Below, one piece after another: positions 24,986 through 34,178 of a stretch of 64,000 nucleotides of DNA. A program made the position numbers and the translations under genes. The DNA is from Bradyrhizobium sp. WSM3983 (GTDB taxonomy: Bacteria; Pseudomonadota; Alphaproteobacteria; Rhizobiales; Xanthobacteraceae), in the NCBI RefSeq assembly GCF_000473045.1, contig NZ_AXAY01000036.1:1-64000 (forward strand), given 5' to 3'. The notes below the pieces were generated by a model. It was not told the DNA's origin and ran no database searches. It was given only the letters and a program-made list of their open reading frames with translations. The number at the start of each line of letters is the position of its first letter. The stretch's first letter is position 1.

Positions 24986-27577
24986 ATGGTTTTTTGGGGT
25001 GCGGGGCGTCTGGGACGACATAAGCTGCGGGCTGCCTTGGGCGGCCTGGCGCTTTCGCTCGCCCTGACATGTCCGGCAGCCGCACAGACAACGGATTCGG
25101 ATCGCCCGCTTGATGGCGAAGCGTACGTCGCAGCGGAAGACGCGTACAAATCCTTTGACAAGGGGGACTACCAAGCCGCCGCAAACCGAGCCGCGGAGTC
25201 GATTGCGTTGCGGCCCGACATCGTGCGTCTGCGATTGCTGCTGATCGACGCGCTGATTGCCGCCGGAAACCTTACTGGCGCGCAGCAGGCGACGGCCGCG
25301 GCACTAGCAACATTCTCCGCAAACCAGGAACTGGAGTCCCGACAAGCCAGCATTCGCCAGCGACTTGCGCAACAGCCGGCTGGCGAGGGCTATAAGGCGC
25401 TGGAACGGGGTGACGCCAAGGCGGCCATACGTGCTGCTCGCAAGGCCGTGGAGTACGAGCCGGACGTGATGTCCTATCGCCTGCTCTTGCTCGCGGCCCA
25501 ACTCGCCGACAATAGTCTTGCAGGTGCCGCCGAGACCGCATCGGAGGCGATCAAGCTCGATCCCGGCAACTACGTGCCGGTGGTCTGGCGGGCCTATATC
25601 TACCAGAAGCTCGGCAAGCGCGCGCAAGCCATTGTCGACTTTGATGCGGCGCTCGCTCTCCCGAATCTCACCGATAGAGAGATGAAGACCATTCGTCTGA
25701 TTGCGGCGGATGCGGCGCTTGCATCAGGCGACTTCGCCGCCGCACAAAAGCTCGTGGCTGGATACCCCCGTAGCGATCCGCAGGTCATCGTCCGTCTCGC
25801 CGATGCGGAGGCAGCTGCGGCCGGTACCGGGACCTTGAGGGGCGACGGAAAGAATATGCCAGCGCCGTTGCAGGATTGCCGCACGACCGCGAGCGGGACC
25901 GTCTGCAGCCTTCAGGCACCGCTAGTTCAGAGCATCGTCACACCGATCGACAAAGTCGCGGAGAGCAACAAGGCCGGCGATAGAGCCTATCGGGCTGCCC
26001 GCAACAAAGACTACGTTGTCGCAATCCGCGAGGCCCGAACGGCGATCGAGGATAATCCGGGCGAGCTGGCGAATCATCTTCTGCTCATGAACGTGCTTTC
26101 GGCGGCCGGACGGTCGGCAGAGGTCGAAGCTGAAGCGACTCGGCTGATCGATACCGGCTCAGCAACGCCCGAGGTGTACGCCCAGCGCGGCTATGCGAGA
26201 AAGCTGCTTCATGAAGACCGAAAAGCGATGTCCGACTGGGAAATCGCCTTACAAAAGGGACTTTCGCGCGATCAGGCACGAGGCGTCGGCCTCGCCCTTG
26301 CGGATGCGGCGTTGGCAGCCAAGATGCCTGCCCGAGCGTTGCGCGCTCTCGATCGACTGCCAGGGAGCTATGAAACCGCTATTCGGCGAGCTTATGCCCT
26401 GCAAGCGCTTGGACGCAAGGAGCCATCGCTGGCCGCCTTCAAGACCGCCGAACGATTGGCGCCAGCCGAGCAGCAGCGCGACGATGCTCTGCGCGCCCAG
26501 ATCAATCTTATGGTCGATCTCGGACACAAAACCGAGGCTCGCGCAAAGTTTGACGAGGCGATAGCGCGTGGCCGGCTAAGAACCATCCGAGACGCCGATG
26601 TCGCTTATCTGGCTGCAGCGGTCGGCAATGACGAGGTGGCACTCCGCTTGTTCGATCGCGCGGCATCCATAGGGCAATTGCCGCCGCGCGCGACGATCGA
26701 CGCGGGATATACCGCAATGCGTCGCTTCGAGAATGCCAAAGCGATCGCATATCTGAAACAAGGGATCGATGCCAGGGCGGACTCTCGGATCGATCTCGAC
26801 GACCAGAAGCTGTTCGAGACGAGGAGAACGGTTGCGGATCTGTCGCGTGAGTGGGGAGTCAATAGCTCGATCACCTATGGCAAGGTTGGCTCTGCACCGA
26901 ACCCGTTTCTCACACTCAACAATGTTCCGAGCAACTACACGTCGCAGCTCGGCACCGAGCTTTATTACCGGCCCGAATGGGGCAATCGAAACGGGGCAGT
27001 CTTCGATCTCTTCGGCAGGTTGTTTGAAACGCTCTACGATCAGGGCGGCGGTCCAACCGGCTGGCGGACGACCCAAGGAATGGTCGGCGCTCGCTGGAAG
27101 CCTTTTTCGGACCACAACCTGGTCTTCGAGGCAGACAAGCTGTTTGCCGTTGGAGATGCGGCCCGCGCCGATACATTACTGAGAGCACTGTATTCGTACA
27201 CGGTCGGCACGGATCTGCGCGTGCTGGATAGTCATTGGCCGACCTGGTACGTCTACACCGAGGTCGATCGCTTTCTTGAGCACAAGCAGTTCGTCTGGTT
27301 GTTCGAAGGTCGATTTGGCCACAGCTTCCGGCTCGATCCGATCAGCAGCAACTTGGTACTGTTCCCGCATGCGGTCGTTGCCGCCAGCTATGACGACTCA
27401 TTCGCAAAGCCCCAAGCCTATTCGGCTGGCGTTGGCGCATCGCTTCGCTATTGGTTCGGCGAGACAAAGTACCTCGCACCGCCATCTTATCTTGAGCTGA
27501 CATTGCAGTATCGATTTCGGCTGGCCGGCGAAGGACGAGCCCAAGGTATCTTCGCGCAAACTTCGTTGAACTATTAA
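24986..27577 (+). CDS. TPR protein with NfrA-type C-terminal outer-membrane domain
   Basis: An 863-aa protein. The signal peptide (LGGLALSLALTCPAAAQ) is followed by many TPR-like helical repeats: AYKSFDKGDYQAAANRAAES, ALERGDAKAAIRAARKAVEY and AYRAARNKDYVVAIREARTA are three of them. The last 240 residues (from about 625, SSITYGKVGS) are rich in aromatic beta strands and resemble the C-terminal domain of NfrA, the phage N4 outer-membrane receptor, as in other polysaccharide-export TPR barrels (PgaA, BcsC). The layout suggests a periplasmic TPR scaffold leading polymer to an outer-membrane pore. The start is either this ATG or a TTG 9 nt upstream. Confidence 0.75.
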   Translation: MVFWGAGRLGRHKLRAALGGLALSLALTCPAAAQTTDSDRPLDGEAYVAAEDAYKSFDKGDYQAAANRAAESIALRPDIVRLRLLLIDALIAAGNLTGAQQATAAALATFSANQELESRQASIRQRLAQQPAGEGYKALERGDAKAAIRAARKAVEYEPDVMSYRLLLLAAQLADNSLAGAAETASEAIKLDPGNYVPVVWRAYIYQKLGKRAQAIVDFDAALALPNLTDREMKTIRLIAADAALASGDFAAAQKLVAGYPRSDPQVIVRLADAEAAAAGTGTLRGDGKNMPAPLQDCRTTASGTVCSLQAPLVQSIVTPIDKVAESNKAGDRAYRAARNKDYVVAIREARTAIEDNPGELANHLLLMNVLSAAGRSAEVEAEATRLIDTGSATPEVYAQRGYARKLLHEDRKAMSDWEIALQKGLSRDQARGVGLALADAALAAKMPARALRALDRLPGSYETAIRRAYALQALGRKEPSLAAFKTAERLAPAEQQRDDALRAQINLMVDLGHKTEARAKFDEAIARGRLRTIRDADVAYLAAAVGNDEVALRLFDRAASIGQLPPRATIDAGYTAMRRFENAKAIAYLKQGIDARADSRIDLDDQKLFETRRTVADLSREWGVNSSITYGKVGSAPNPFLTLNNVPSNYTSQLGTELYYRPEWGNRNGAVFDLFGRLFETLYDQGGGPTGWRTTQGMVGARWKPFSDHNLVFEADKLFAVGDAARADTLLRALYSYTVGTDLRVLDSHWPTWYVYTEVDRFLEHKQFVWLFEGRFGHSFRLDPISSNLVLFPHAVVAASYDDSFAKPQAYSAGVGASLRYWFGETKYLAPPSYLELTLQYRFRLAGEGRAQGIFAQTSLNY

Positions 27578-27784
27578 TCGCGCAACGCGCCAATCAGCCT
27601 GCCCACTCGGACGGCCTCACCGCATCGTCCTGATGGGGCAACAGGTGCGTTTTCCGTTTCGGCCAGGCAAACTCCTTGTCTGCACGCAAACCAAGTATCT
27701 TGACTAGTTCAGGAACTTTCAATGCCTTCCTGCTCTTTCCTCATACCGACGCCTCGAGCGATCCAGCATCGCAGCCACAACTAG

Positions 27785-27805
27785 AAAAGGCCGCCCAAGG
27801 CGGCC
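27785..27805 (-). terminator. Rho-independent terminator of the first PEP-CTERM gene
   Basis: GGCCGCC (27789-27795) and GGCGGCC (27799-27805) form a 7-bp GC stem with a 3-nt loop. Read on the minus strand it is followed by TTTTCT. It lies 40 nt beyond the stop of the leftward PEP-CTERM gene. Confidence 0.75.
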
Positions 27806-27843
27806 CAGTCCAGCGGCTGATCGCTCTAAGCAATTCGCGAAGT

Positions 27844-28725
27844 TCAGGACGTTACGAGATCCGCCGTCAAATCGCGGCGGCGGCGGTGGGCCATAAAGCC
27901 CGTTCCAGCAAACCCAGCGATCAGCATCATCCACGTCGACGGTTCTGGAACAGCGGCCGCGAAGGCAACCTCGCTCAACATGATCCATGGCTCCTTGTTG
28001 ACGTCATATGCGCTGTTCTTGAAATCGTTCACGTCATCAAGGAAGCAACCGTTCGCGTCACAACCCTTTTTGGCCACATGGTTGTTGTAGTAGTTCGTGC
28101 CATCTTGCAGAAGCGGTGCCCGGTCCAGCGTGAGACTGAAAGCATAATCAGAGGAAATCGGCGTAGCGAACGTGAGCGTTACAACGTCCATGTTGGTGTA
28201 GACGTTGTTCTGATAAGTGGCCACGATTGTCGAATAAATAGGGGTCAACGTCGTTTTGCCGAGTGTAAGAAGCACGTCGACCGCGCTGGGGGTTCCCACT
28301 AAGCCCAGCCAGCCGTTGCTGCCCGCATACGAACTCGCGACGTAAAGTGAAACCGAACTCACGGATTGCCCTGACGCTAGGTGGAAAACGATCGTAGGAT
28401 CCTGATACTTCCAGCCAACATATTGATCGTGAGAGATCGAGAAATTCTTGTCTGCGATCACGCCATCGGTCAGCTTGCCGGTCCCACCGGTCAGGATGGA
28501 CTCCTTGGCCGCTCCATTAGAGGGCACCACAAGTGACGAACCATTCTGATTAGGATTACCGGAACCATTGTAGGTCGTGTCAAAATAATTGTACCCACCG
28601 TTTTGCGTAATCCCGTTGCCGTTGTTCATGTCATAGCTCGTCACCGCGACGGTGGCGGCCAAGGCGGCGGTCGATCCGAGACAGACAAAAGACGCAGCAA
28701 TCAGCAAAGACGAACGCAATGACAT
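27844..28725 (-). CDS. PEP-CTERM sorting-domain protein 1
   Basis: A 293-aa exported protein. Signal peptide MSLRSSLLIAASFVCLGSTAALA; start at 28725 after GGGAG at 7 nt. The body is Gly, Ser, Asn and Thr rich and mostly beta (MNNGNGITQNGGYNYFDTTY), with few charged residues, as usual for exosortase substrates. The C-terminus has the sorting signal: VPEPSTW, a hydrophobic helix (MMLIAGFAGTGFMA), then the basic HRRRR. It should be cleaved and released by the exosortase encoded at 38632-39537. Confidence 0.9.
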   Translation of the reverse strand: MSLRSSLLIAASFVCLGSTAALAATVAVTSYDMNNGNGITQNGGYNYFDTTYNGSGNPNQNGSSLVVPSNGAAKESILTGGTGKLTDGVIADKNFSISHDQYVGWKYQDPTIVFHLASGQSVSSVSLYVASSYAGSNGWLGLVGTPSAVDVLLTLGKTTLTPIYSTIVATYQNNVYTNMDVVTLTFATPISSDYAFSLTLDRAPLLQDGTNYYNNHVAKKGCDANGCFLDDVNDFKNSAYDVNKEPWIMLSEVAFAAAVPEPSTWMMLIAGFAGTGFMAHRRRRDLTADLVTS

Positions 28726-29486
28726 TCCAGACTCCCAATGCGGCATTTGCGAATTAAATCATATGCCGCGCATTATAATTACCAAAGGATTATCTCGGCT
28801 GCAACAGGAGGACCCACATTATCGGTTCCCCCTGCTCGCGCCCGAAGGAGGTCGCTCCTGGCCTCTGGACCTCTCCAACCCTATTCTGCGACACCTTCAA
28901 GTTGCGCCTGAGGGGTGCCGGCGTTCGAGATCGCACGCCTGCGGGGCCCTGCGGTCTGGCCTCAGCGGCTTCTCGTCGCCAATAGTAAGAGCCCACAAAG
29001 ACAGCCTCCGGCAAAGCCGACCAAGTCTTCGGGGTCGAAATAATTCATGAGTGTCCAGGCAATGTGCATTCGAACATTATAGCGCCCCGCACCCAGCCCC
29101 TAAAGGAGGTTGGTCTCGCATTTGCCACCTCATGGTGAACACAACTGGTGCCCCATGTGACTGTTGGGGACTAGTTCTCCCTGCCGGTTCTATCCGCCCG
29201 GAAGGCGAGAACAGGTGGCTCAGGCAGAACTCCGCGTTCAGCGCTCATCGAGGCCGGTAGGCCATAGCGGCCCCGAAGAGGCGCGCGCGAAAGCGCCGGT
29301 AGTTTTCGCAGCGAGGGCTTGTTGAGCCGGGGACATTGTCATAAGCGACCACCTCGGCCCAAAGGTGGCTGCACGCTCTGCGAAACATTTAACGCGCTCA
29401 AAAAAGCAGTTCAAATCAAACGATTGACTCCAAATTATATTCAATATTAAATGGAAATATTAAAATGTTAATGCGTGAGGCCCGTG
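28726..29486. other. Intergenic region between PEP-CTERM genes 1 and 2
   Basis: About 760 nt. No gene is supported; open frames read as shadows without binding sites. The last 80 nt are very AT-rich and contain TTGACT near 29424, which may belong to the promoter of PEP-CTERM gene 2. Confidence 0.4.
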
Positions 29487-30089
29487 ATGATCAAGACGTG
29501 TGTTGCCACAGCCATGCTTCTGCTCGTTCTAGCCACAGCTGCGAAAGCAGACGTCGTCTACCCGAACCCCGGCACCGAAAACCCGACTACATACACTTTC
29601 ACCTCGACCTCGAACGGGTCGCTGGTCGCATATTTTTATGGTTCAGGCGCCTCCTTTAGCGAGAGCCTGGGCCTGCTCGTCAACGGCCAGGATAGAGGTG
29701 CTGCTTTAGACAATCATAGCAGTACGTACGGACAGGCGCATGATTTCGGCAACGTCAGCGTCGGCGACACACTGGTGTTCTACATCGACGTCAAGACGAC
29801 CGGTTACACCTACTACTCCGACATCAAGATGAATTCCGATGGCGTGAACCACGTCTACTCGACGGCCTTCAAGCGCGATGGGAATATCCCCGCCGGCACC
29901 TATGTCGGCTTCGAAGATCTCAGCCTGCATCAGACAGGTTGGAGTGACAATAATTACACCGACGAACAATTTGTCTTCACGATCACCGCGGTGCCTGAGC
30001 CTTCCACGTGGGCGATGATGATTCTCGGTTTCTCCGGCGTCAGCTTCCTCACATATCGGCGCCGTAATTCGGCGATGCGCGTCGCCTAA
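29487..30089 (+). CDS. PEP-CTERM sorting-domain protein 2
   Basis: A 200-aa protein with signal peptide MIKTCVATAMLLLVLATAAKA (ATG at 29487 with TGAGG 6 nt upstream). The body contains GTENPTTYTFTSTSNGSL and DTLVFYIDVKTTGYTYYSD, a beta-sandwich-like extracellular pattern. C-terminal signal: VPEPSTW, hydrophobic AMMILGFSGVSFLT, basic YRRRN. Substrate of the exosortase system. The gene lies in the same strand as no neighbour and has its own AT-rich promoter region. Confidence 0.9.
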   Translation: MIKTCVATAMLLLVLATAAKADVVYPNPGTENPTTYTFTSTSNGSLVAYFYGSGASFSESLGLLVNGQDRGAALDNHSSTYGQAHDFGNVSVGDTLVFYIDVKTTGYTYYSDIKMNSDGVNHVYSTAFKRDGNIPAGTYVGFEDLSLHQTGWSDNNYTDEQFVFTITAVPEPSTWAMMILGFSGVSFLTYRRRNSAMRVA

Positions 30090-31324
30090 TTTCGCTCCCG
30101 AATGCTGACAAAAGGACCGTGCTTGGCGGCTTCTTCTCGTTTTGATATTGAGATTTTTTTTGAAGAGCGCGCTCTGATCGGCAGTAACATTGATAATTAG
30201 GGCTAAGGAAGAACCGCGATTGAATTATTTGGCTGCAAGAGCATAGCGTCTCCCATTGTTATTTCGCTGGAGAGAGACACATGCTGGCTGGATATTTCAT
30301 GACGATGCTCGTTGCATTTGGTTTCTCAAGGCCAGAGCGTCGACCAAAAAATAACAACCTCAAACTCACACGAATCGAGCATCGCGAACTGCAAACCTGG
30401 ATCTAGCTCCAGGGTTTGGTCTGCCCATTGGCCGCGCCTATCGCGAACACGAGCATATCGCTGCGACATCTCGATCTCTGCTAACTCTACTAGTCCGGCG
30501 GCGCTTATGGCAATTCGTGCGTCCTGCCAAAAATGTATCCACGCGGGACGACGTAGTATCGCCGTCTGCGTCGATTGCCGAGGCAATCGGCGGCGGCTTC
30601 GCGACCAATGCCTGACTCGCGCGACCTTAGCTCAAATCCAACATTGCTTGCTGAAGCCATGCGCGGTGACGAAGCGGCCGCATTGGAACCGACCGCTCAA
30701 AACTGCTTCCCGATATCAGTTGGCGCTCGGGATCTACCTGCAGGCCGTCCAGATAGCGAGAGTGAGCCCGTCCGGCTATGACAACCGCAACCAATACAGA
30801 GGCGACGATCAGGAACCAACTCACCGAATATTCCTTCGCATGCCCCAGAAGCAAACTACCCCACACTCCTTTCGTTCCCACCTATATTGGCCAGGTGCGC
30901 GTCGACCGACAGCGCAACATCGTGTCCATCAGCGATCAGCGTACGCTTGTCAATACTGCGCAAATTAAGCAACGATTACAGTCGAGGCCAGCCTTTCTAT
31001 CTATAAGCGCTATCCCATAGTGATTTTTGATTTTGGCTAGGTGGACTTCGATGGCCAACCTTACAGCCGTGTACGACGCGGTGCATCTCGATCCGATAAG
31101 GCGAAGGAAGGGCATCGACCGATCGGGACACGACCAGCCATCACAAGAAACGGGTTTGCAATTGACCCCGTTCACTCGCTTTTTGCCCCCATGATCGATG
31201 AGAGTGGTGACGTCAATCTCACGCCGCCCCGAGCTTTTTCGGGCCTAGCCGAAATTGGCGCACCATCCCGGGCCCCCAGCGGCATGGTCGAAAACCTAGA
31301 GGCGTCCGTGGTGGATCAACAGTC
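30090..31324. other. Long stretch with no supported gene
   Basis: More than 1.2 kb between PEP-CTERM gene 2 and the lipoprotein remnant. Several open frames exist, but they overlap on opposite strands and lack family patterns. The best is a leftward frame ending at 30627, which has one possible membrane segment (SWFLIVASVLVAVVIAG) and an AAGGAG upstream of a possible TTG start; I do not call it. The region looks like decaying intergenic DNA. Confidence 0.4.
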
Positions 31325-31516
31325 CTACGACTGGACCGAACACCGAAGCGACGCGCTCTCCGCCGTCAGCGTCACGGTCACCACGCGAGTCTTCCGAACC
31401 GCAAATTCGCAGAGCTTTCGACTTGTCTCGCCGTGCTTGAGCTGAATGCTGCCAGTGCCGGTGGGCTGTTGCACCACAAGACTGGTGCGGGTACCGAGAT
31501 CTAACGTTCGAAACAA
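31325..31516 (-). pseudogene. Decayed paralogue of the 23.1-kb lipoprotein
   Basis: The translated frame reads TLDLGTRTSLVVQQPTGTGS, then IQLKHGETSRKLCEFAVRKT and VVTVTL...LRCSVQ, clearly paralogous to residues about 45-109 of the lipoprotein encoded at 23086-23415. The signal peptide, lipobox and first third are missing. It may be a leftover of a duplication that also moved part of this region. Confidence 0.7.
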
Positions 31517-31763
31517 CCGACAGCTCCACGATAGAACTCTGCAAAGAAAGTTTCCTACCTCTCAATGCTGCGATCGGATCCCCGCCGGTGCGACCTGATT
31601 CACCCTACCCACAGCTCGAGAGCAAGGAGCGCCCCGGCTGCCCTTCACTCTTCGCGGATCTTATGCGCCAAAGACCTACGCGATTCCCGCGGTAATTGCC
31701 CAGAGCCACGCAACCATCCCGACCACGAGCGACGTAACGTAAAGCGAACGCATTTTCAAATCC

Positions 31764-31931
31764 TTAGTGACGATCGAGGCGCCAAGTGCCCGCCTCGAGG
31801 ACACGCTGCCTTAGCCGCAAGATTTCAAGATACCGCTCGGCAATGGTTTCGCCGACCGGAGGCCGCTTTGGCATCCGCTTGGCGTTCTTCAATCCACCGG
31901 ACTTCCGTCGCTTCGGAAATGCATCTTTCAT
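31764..31931 (-). CDS. 55-aa basic small protein, copy A
   Basis: MKDAFPKRRK at the N-terminus, a Lys/Arg/Pro-rich middle, and a C-terminal helix ERYLEILRLRQRVLEAGTWR. The ATG at 31931 follows GGAGATTTTC. A second ORF of identical length at 32632-32799 has the same start context (GGGGATTTTC ATG) and the pattern AEQYFEVLRLRQQLLEAHAW. Conservation of start, length and the LRLRQ helix between two copies argues that the gene is real. It has no signal peptide, so it is cytoplasmic, possibly nucleic-acid or protein binding. No family is known to me. Confidence 0.65.
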   Translation of the reverse strand: MKDAFPKRRKSGGLKNAKRMPKRPPVGETIAERYLEILRLRQRVLEAGTWRLDRH

Positions 31932-32259
31932 GAAAATCTCCAAGTCCAATAATTAAGAAGCAAAACGCGTACCAAGGCATTGAAACATGACTTACCGAAG
32001 CAATGTTGGTCACGCAGCCGTACAGCGTGGTTCGATCAAAGTCCCTTGGGCCCGTTCAACACGAAAAAATTCCAAGCCAAGCAATAGACCACCCACTCCT
32101 CGTCGGGAACGTAGCGCACGAAAATTCGGGGACGCGCGTGATGAGATTCCTGGTGGGGTATTATCGCGAAGCCTAACGCCGTGGCGGAGTTTTCGTCAAT
32201 TCGATTCTGGCGAACGGCATAACATGCGCGTTGGATATGAATGACCGTTTATGAAGATG

Positions 32260-32575
32260 AACAGGTCTGGCGAACGCTGATCGCGCGAGTGCTGAAAAAA
32301 GGCCCGGGCGTGACGTCCGACCGCTACGAAAGTTTAGTCCTGCCATATGCGCGTGACCGCGCACGCCTGTCGCTTCAGAACATCTTGTTCGACGCATCTA
32401 TCTGCATTCGCTCGATGCCAAGGATCCGATCACCGGACACGTCTTTGACGTGACGTCGAACCCGCCTCCGGTTGCCGGCGCGGTGCCTGAACCTTCCCCT
32501 TGGGCCATGATGCTACTGGGCTTTACCGGCCTCGGTTTCATGACCATCGCCTCAAGCGGGCTATGGCGACCATGA
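32260..32575 (+). pseudogene. PEP-CTERM protein remnant, copy A
   Basis: Fragments of a PEP-CTERM protein: LSLQNILFD in one frame, then LHSLDAKDPITGHVFDV followed by VAGAVPEPSPWAMMLLGF in another. Against copy B (33085-33481) it lacks 183 nt between the two parts (junction near 32394). A one-base loss just after the FMT codons converts the basic YRRK-type tail into IASSGLWRP. The sorting signal is therefore broken and the signal peptide is not found. Confidence 0.7.
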
Positions 32576-32631
32576 CGGAGCACCGGAGCCAGCCCGGATA
32601 GCACGCCTTGGCTCGGCCCAGACAGCAATTC

Positions 32632-32799
32632 TCACTGACGGGTGGTCCGCCAAGCATGGGCCTCGAGCAATTGCTGCCTTAGCCGCAATACTTCAAAATA
32701 TTGCTCCGCGATATTTTGGGGAGTCGCAGCCTTCTTAGGAGTCTGCTTCGATTTCCTTGCCTCGCGCAGCTTGCGTGCCTTCGGCAAAACTTCTTTCAT
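32632..32799 (-). CDS. 55-aa basic small protein, copy B
   Basis: Paralogue of copy A, 868 nt away, same length (168 nt). MKEVLPKARKLREARKSK leads to a basic linker, then AEQYFEVLRLRQQLLEAHAW. The ATG follows GGGGGATTTTC. The upstream 160 nt of an open frame contain no conserved residues, so the start at 32799 is preferred. Role unknown; both copies lie divergently in front of a PEP-CTERM (pseudo)gene, which suggests a functional or historical tie to the PEP-CTERM proteins. Confidence 0.65.
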   Translation of the reverse strand: MKEVLPKARKLREARKSKQTPKKAATPQNIAEQYFEVLRLRQQLLEAHAWRTTRQ

Positions 32800-33084
32800 G
32801 AAAATCCCCCGCCCCAAAAACCAGCAGACTGGATCCAAGCAGATCGATTGTCCGCTTGTGTCCCCTGCGTTGGTCAGAGGCTCACGCAAAGGAGTTCGAT
32901 CAAGGTTCCGTGACGCGCCTTCGCGCAGCGAACTGCAAAAAGTGTCCAGCATCGACAATTATATCCTCGCAACATGACACCCAGCTAAAAACAGGGGACT
33001 GTGGTTGCCACGCAGCTCCACGACATTTCGAGCAAAAATCTGGAGAGAGCCGGCGACAGAGCGCAGCGCGCGTCGGCCAATGGT

Positions 33085-33481
33085 AGCATATCGCTTCATA
33101 ACATCCTGTTCGACGATCCCTCGGCCACCAAATTCGATCTAAAGGTCACCTTCACCTCGCCCACTGGACCCGGCTCGAGCGTGTTCACGGCAGACTTCGT
33201 CGGTCTGATTTCTTGGGCCTCGGCTACGTCGAGATCGACTTTGGCGGACCCCAGACTATGAAATACGACGGCGGCTCGTTCAAACTGGCGATCGATGACA
33301 TCTATCTGTTCTCGCTCGATGCCAAGGATCCGATCACTGGGCACGTCTTTGACGTGAAACCAGCCCCGGGGTCGCCGCGGTGCCTGAGCCGTCCACCTGG
33401 GTGATGATGCTCCTGGGCTTCGGCGGGCTGGGCTTCATGACTTATCGCCGCAAGCGGACTGTCGCGGCCGTGCGGGCCTGA
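33085..33481 (+). pseudogene. PEP-CTERM protein remnant, copy B
   Basis: Three reading frames in series give a continuous PEP-CTERM protein tail: SLHNILFDDPSATKFDLKVT to FTADFVGLIS, then GLGYVEIDFGGPQTMKYDGG to DAKDPITGHVFDV, then GVAAVPEPSTWVMMLLGF to FMTYRRKRTV ending at 33481. Two frameshifts (near 33210 and 33365) break it. The sorting signal itself is intact in sequence. No start with signal peptide is present. It is a recent-looking pseudogene or carries sequencing errors. Confidence 0.75.
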
Positions 33482-34130
33482 ACGAGGGCCTTGATCGCCG
33501 CGTAACATCTGGCAGACCGCCCCCAGGACAAGCCTTCCTGAAAGCCCGAACCCCGGCTCGGATCTCACCCCCGAACCAGGTTTTTCATTGGGGCGAGAGC
33601 AAGGCTCCAACGCCATGTCCGATCGCAACGTCTCAGGGAAACAAGCTCCCACCTTGGGGGCGCTTCGACGGACAAAACTCCGCGCAATATGACGTCCTCA
33701 CGAGCTCGATGCCTTGACGCCAATGAGCCCGAGTCGTATTTGCGATTGCGGTTCGGCCACTTCAGCGGGTGCTTATCACGTCGATGCTTGGTGGTCATAG
33801 GCCAAGCGCTCCGTACGCCGCTCCCGCCGAGCAGCGGTCGCGCGTCCAGGCTGCGCCCCAACCGGCAGAAATTGTGTCAAACAGGTCGTGCATGACAGTC
33901 GCAGCGGAGGCCGCCTGCGCGGAATGTCATCAAGCTCCGACTACCGAGTCTCTCTCAGCGAACCGAGCTGCCGAAATTTCCACGCCAAATTGCGAAGCCC
34001 AACACGGCAAGAGCTCCCGCGCAATTCGCCAGCAAGCAGCCGGACGAAGGAAAACAGTTGAGGCATGAACCAATGACTTCCAATGCAAAATGCTCTCTTG
34101 GGCCGCTTTGCTGGCCGTATACACGAAATG
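33482..34130. other. Intergenic region after the PEP-CTERM remnants
   Basis: About 650 nt without a supported gene. Open frames on both strands lack binding sites and family patterns. Confidence 0.4.
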
Positions 34131-34155
34131 AAGGCCGCCATTGCTGGCGGCCTTT
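34131..34155. terminator. Hairpin terminator of PEP-CTERM gene 3
   Basis: GGCCGCC (34133-34139) and GGCGGCC (34146-34152) form a 7-bp stem with a 6-nt loop, flanked by AA and TTT, so it could act on both strands. It is 24 nt beyond the stop of the leftward PEP-CTERM gene. The stem is the same as in the terminator at 27785-27805. Confidence 0.7.
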
Positions 34156-34178
34156 CGGTATTCATCAATTGAACGGCA

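Noticed and set aside
30627..30881. An 84-aa leftward frame with one membrane segment
   Set aside because: The start is unclear, the remaining residues show no pattern, and the opposite strand is equally open. It could be real but is not supported.
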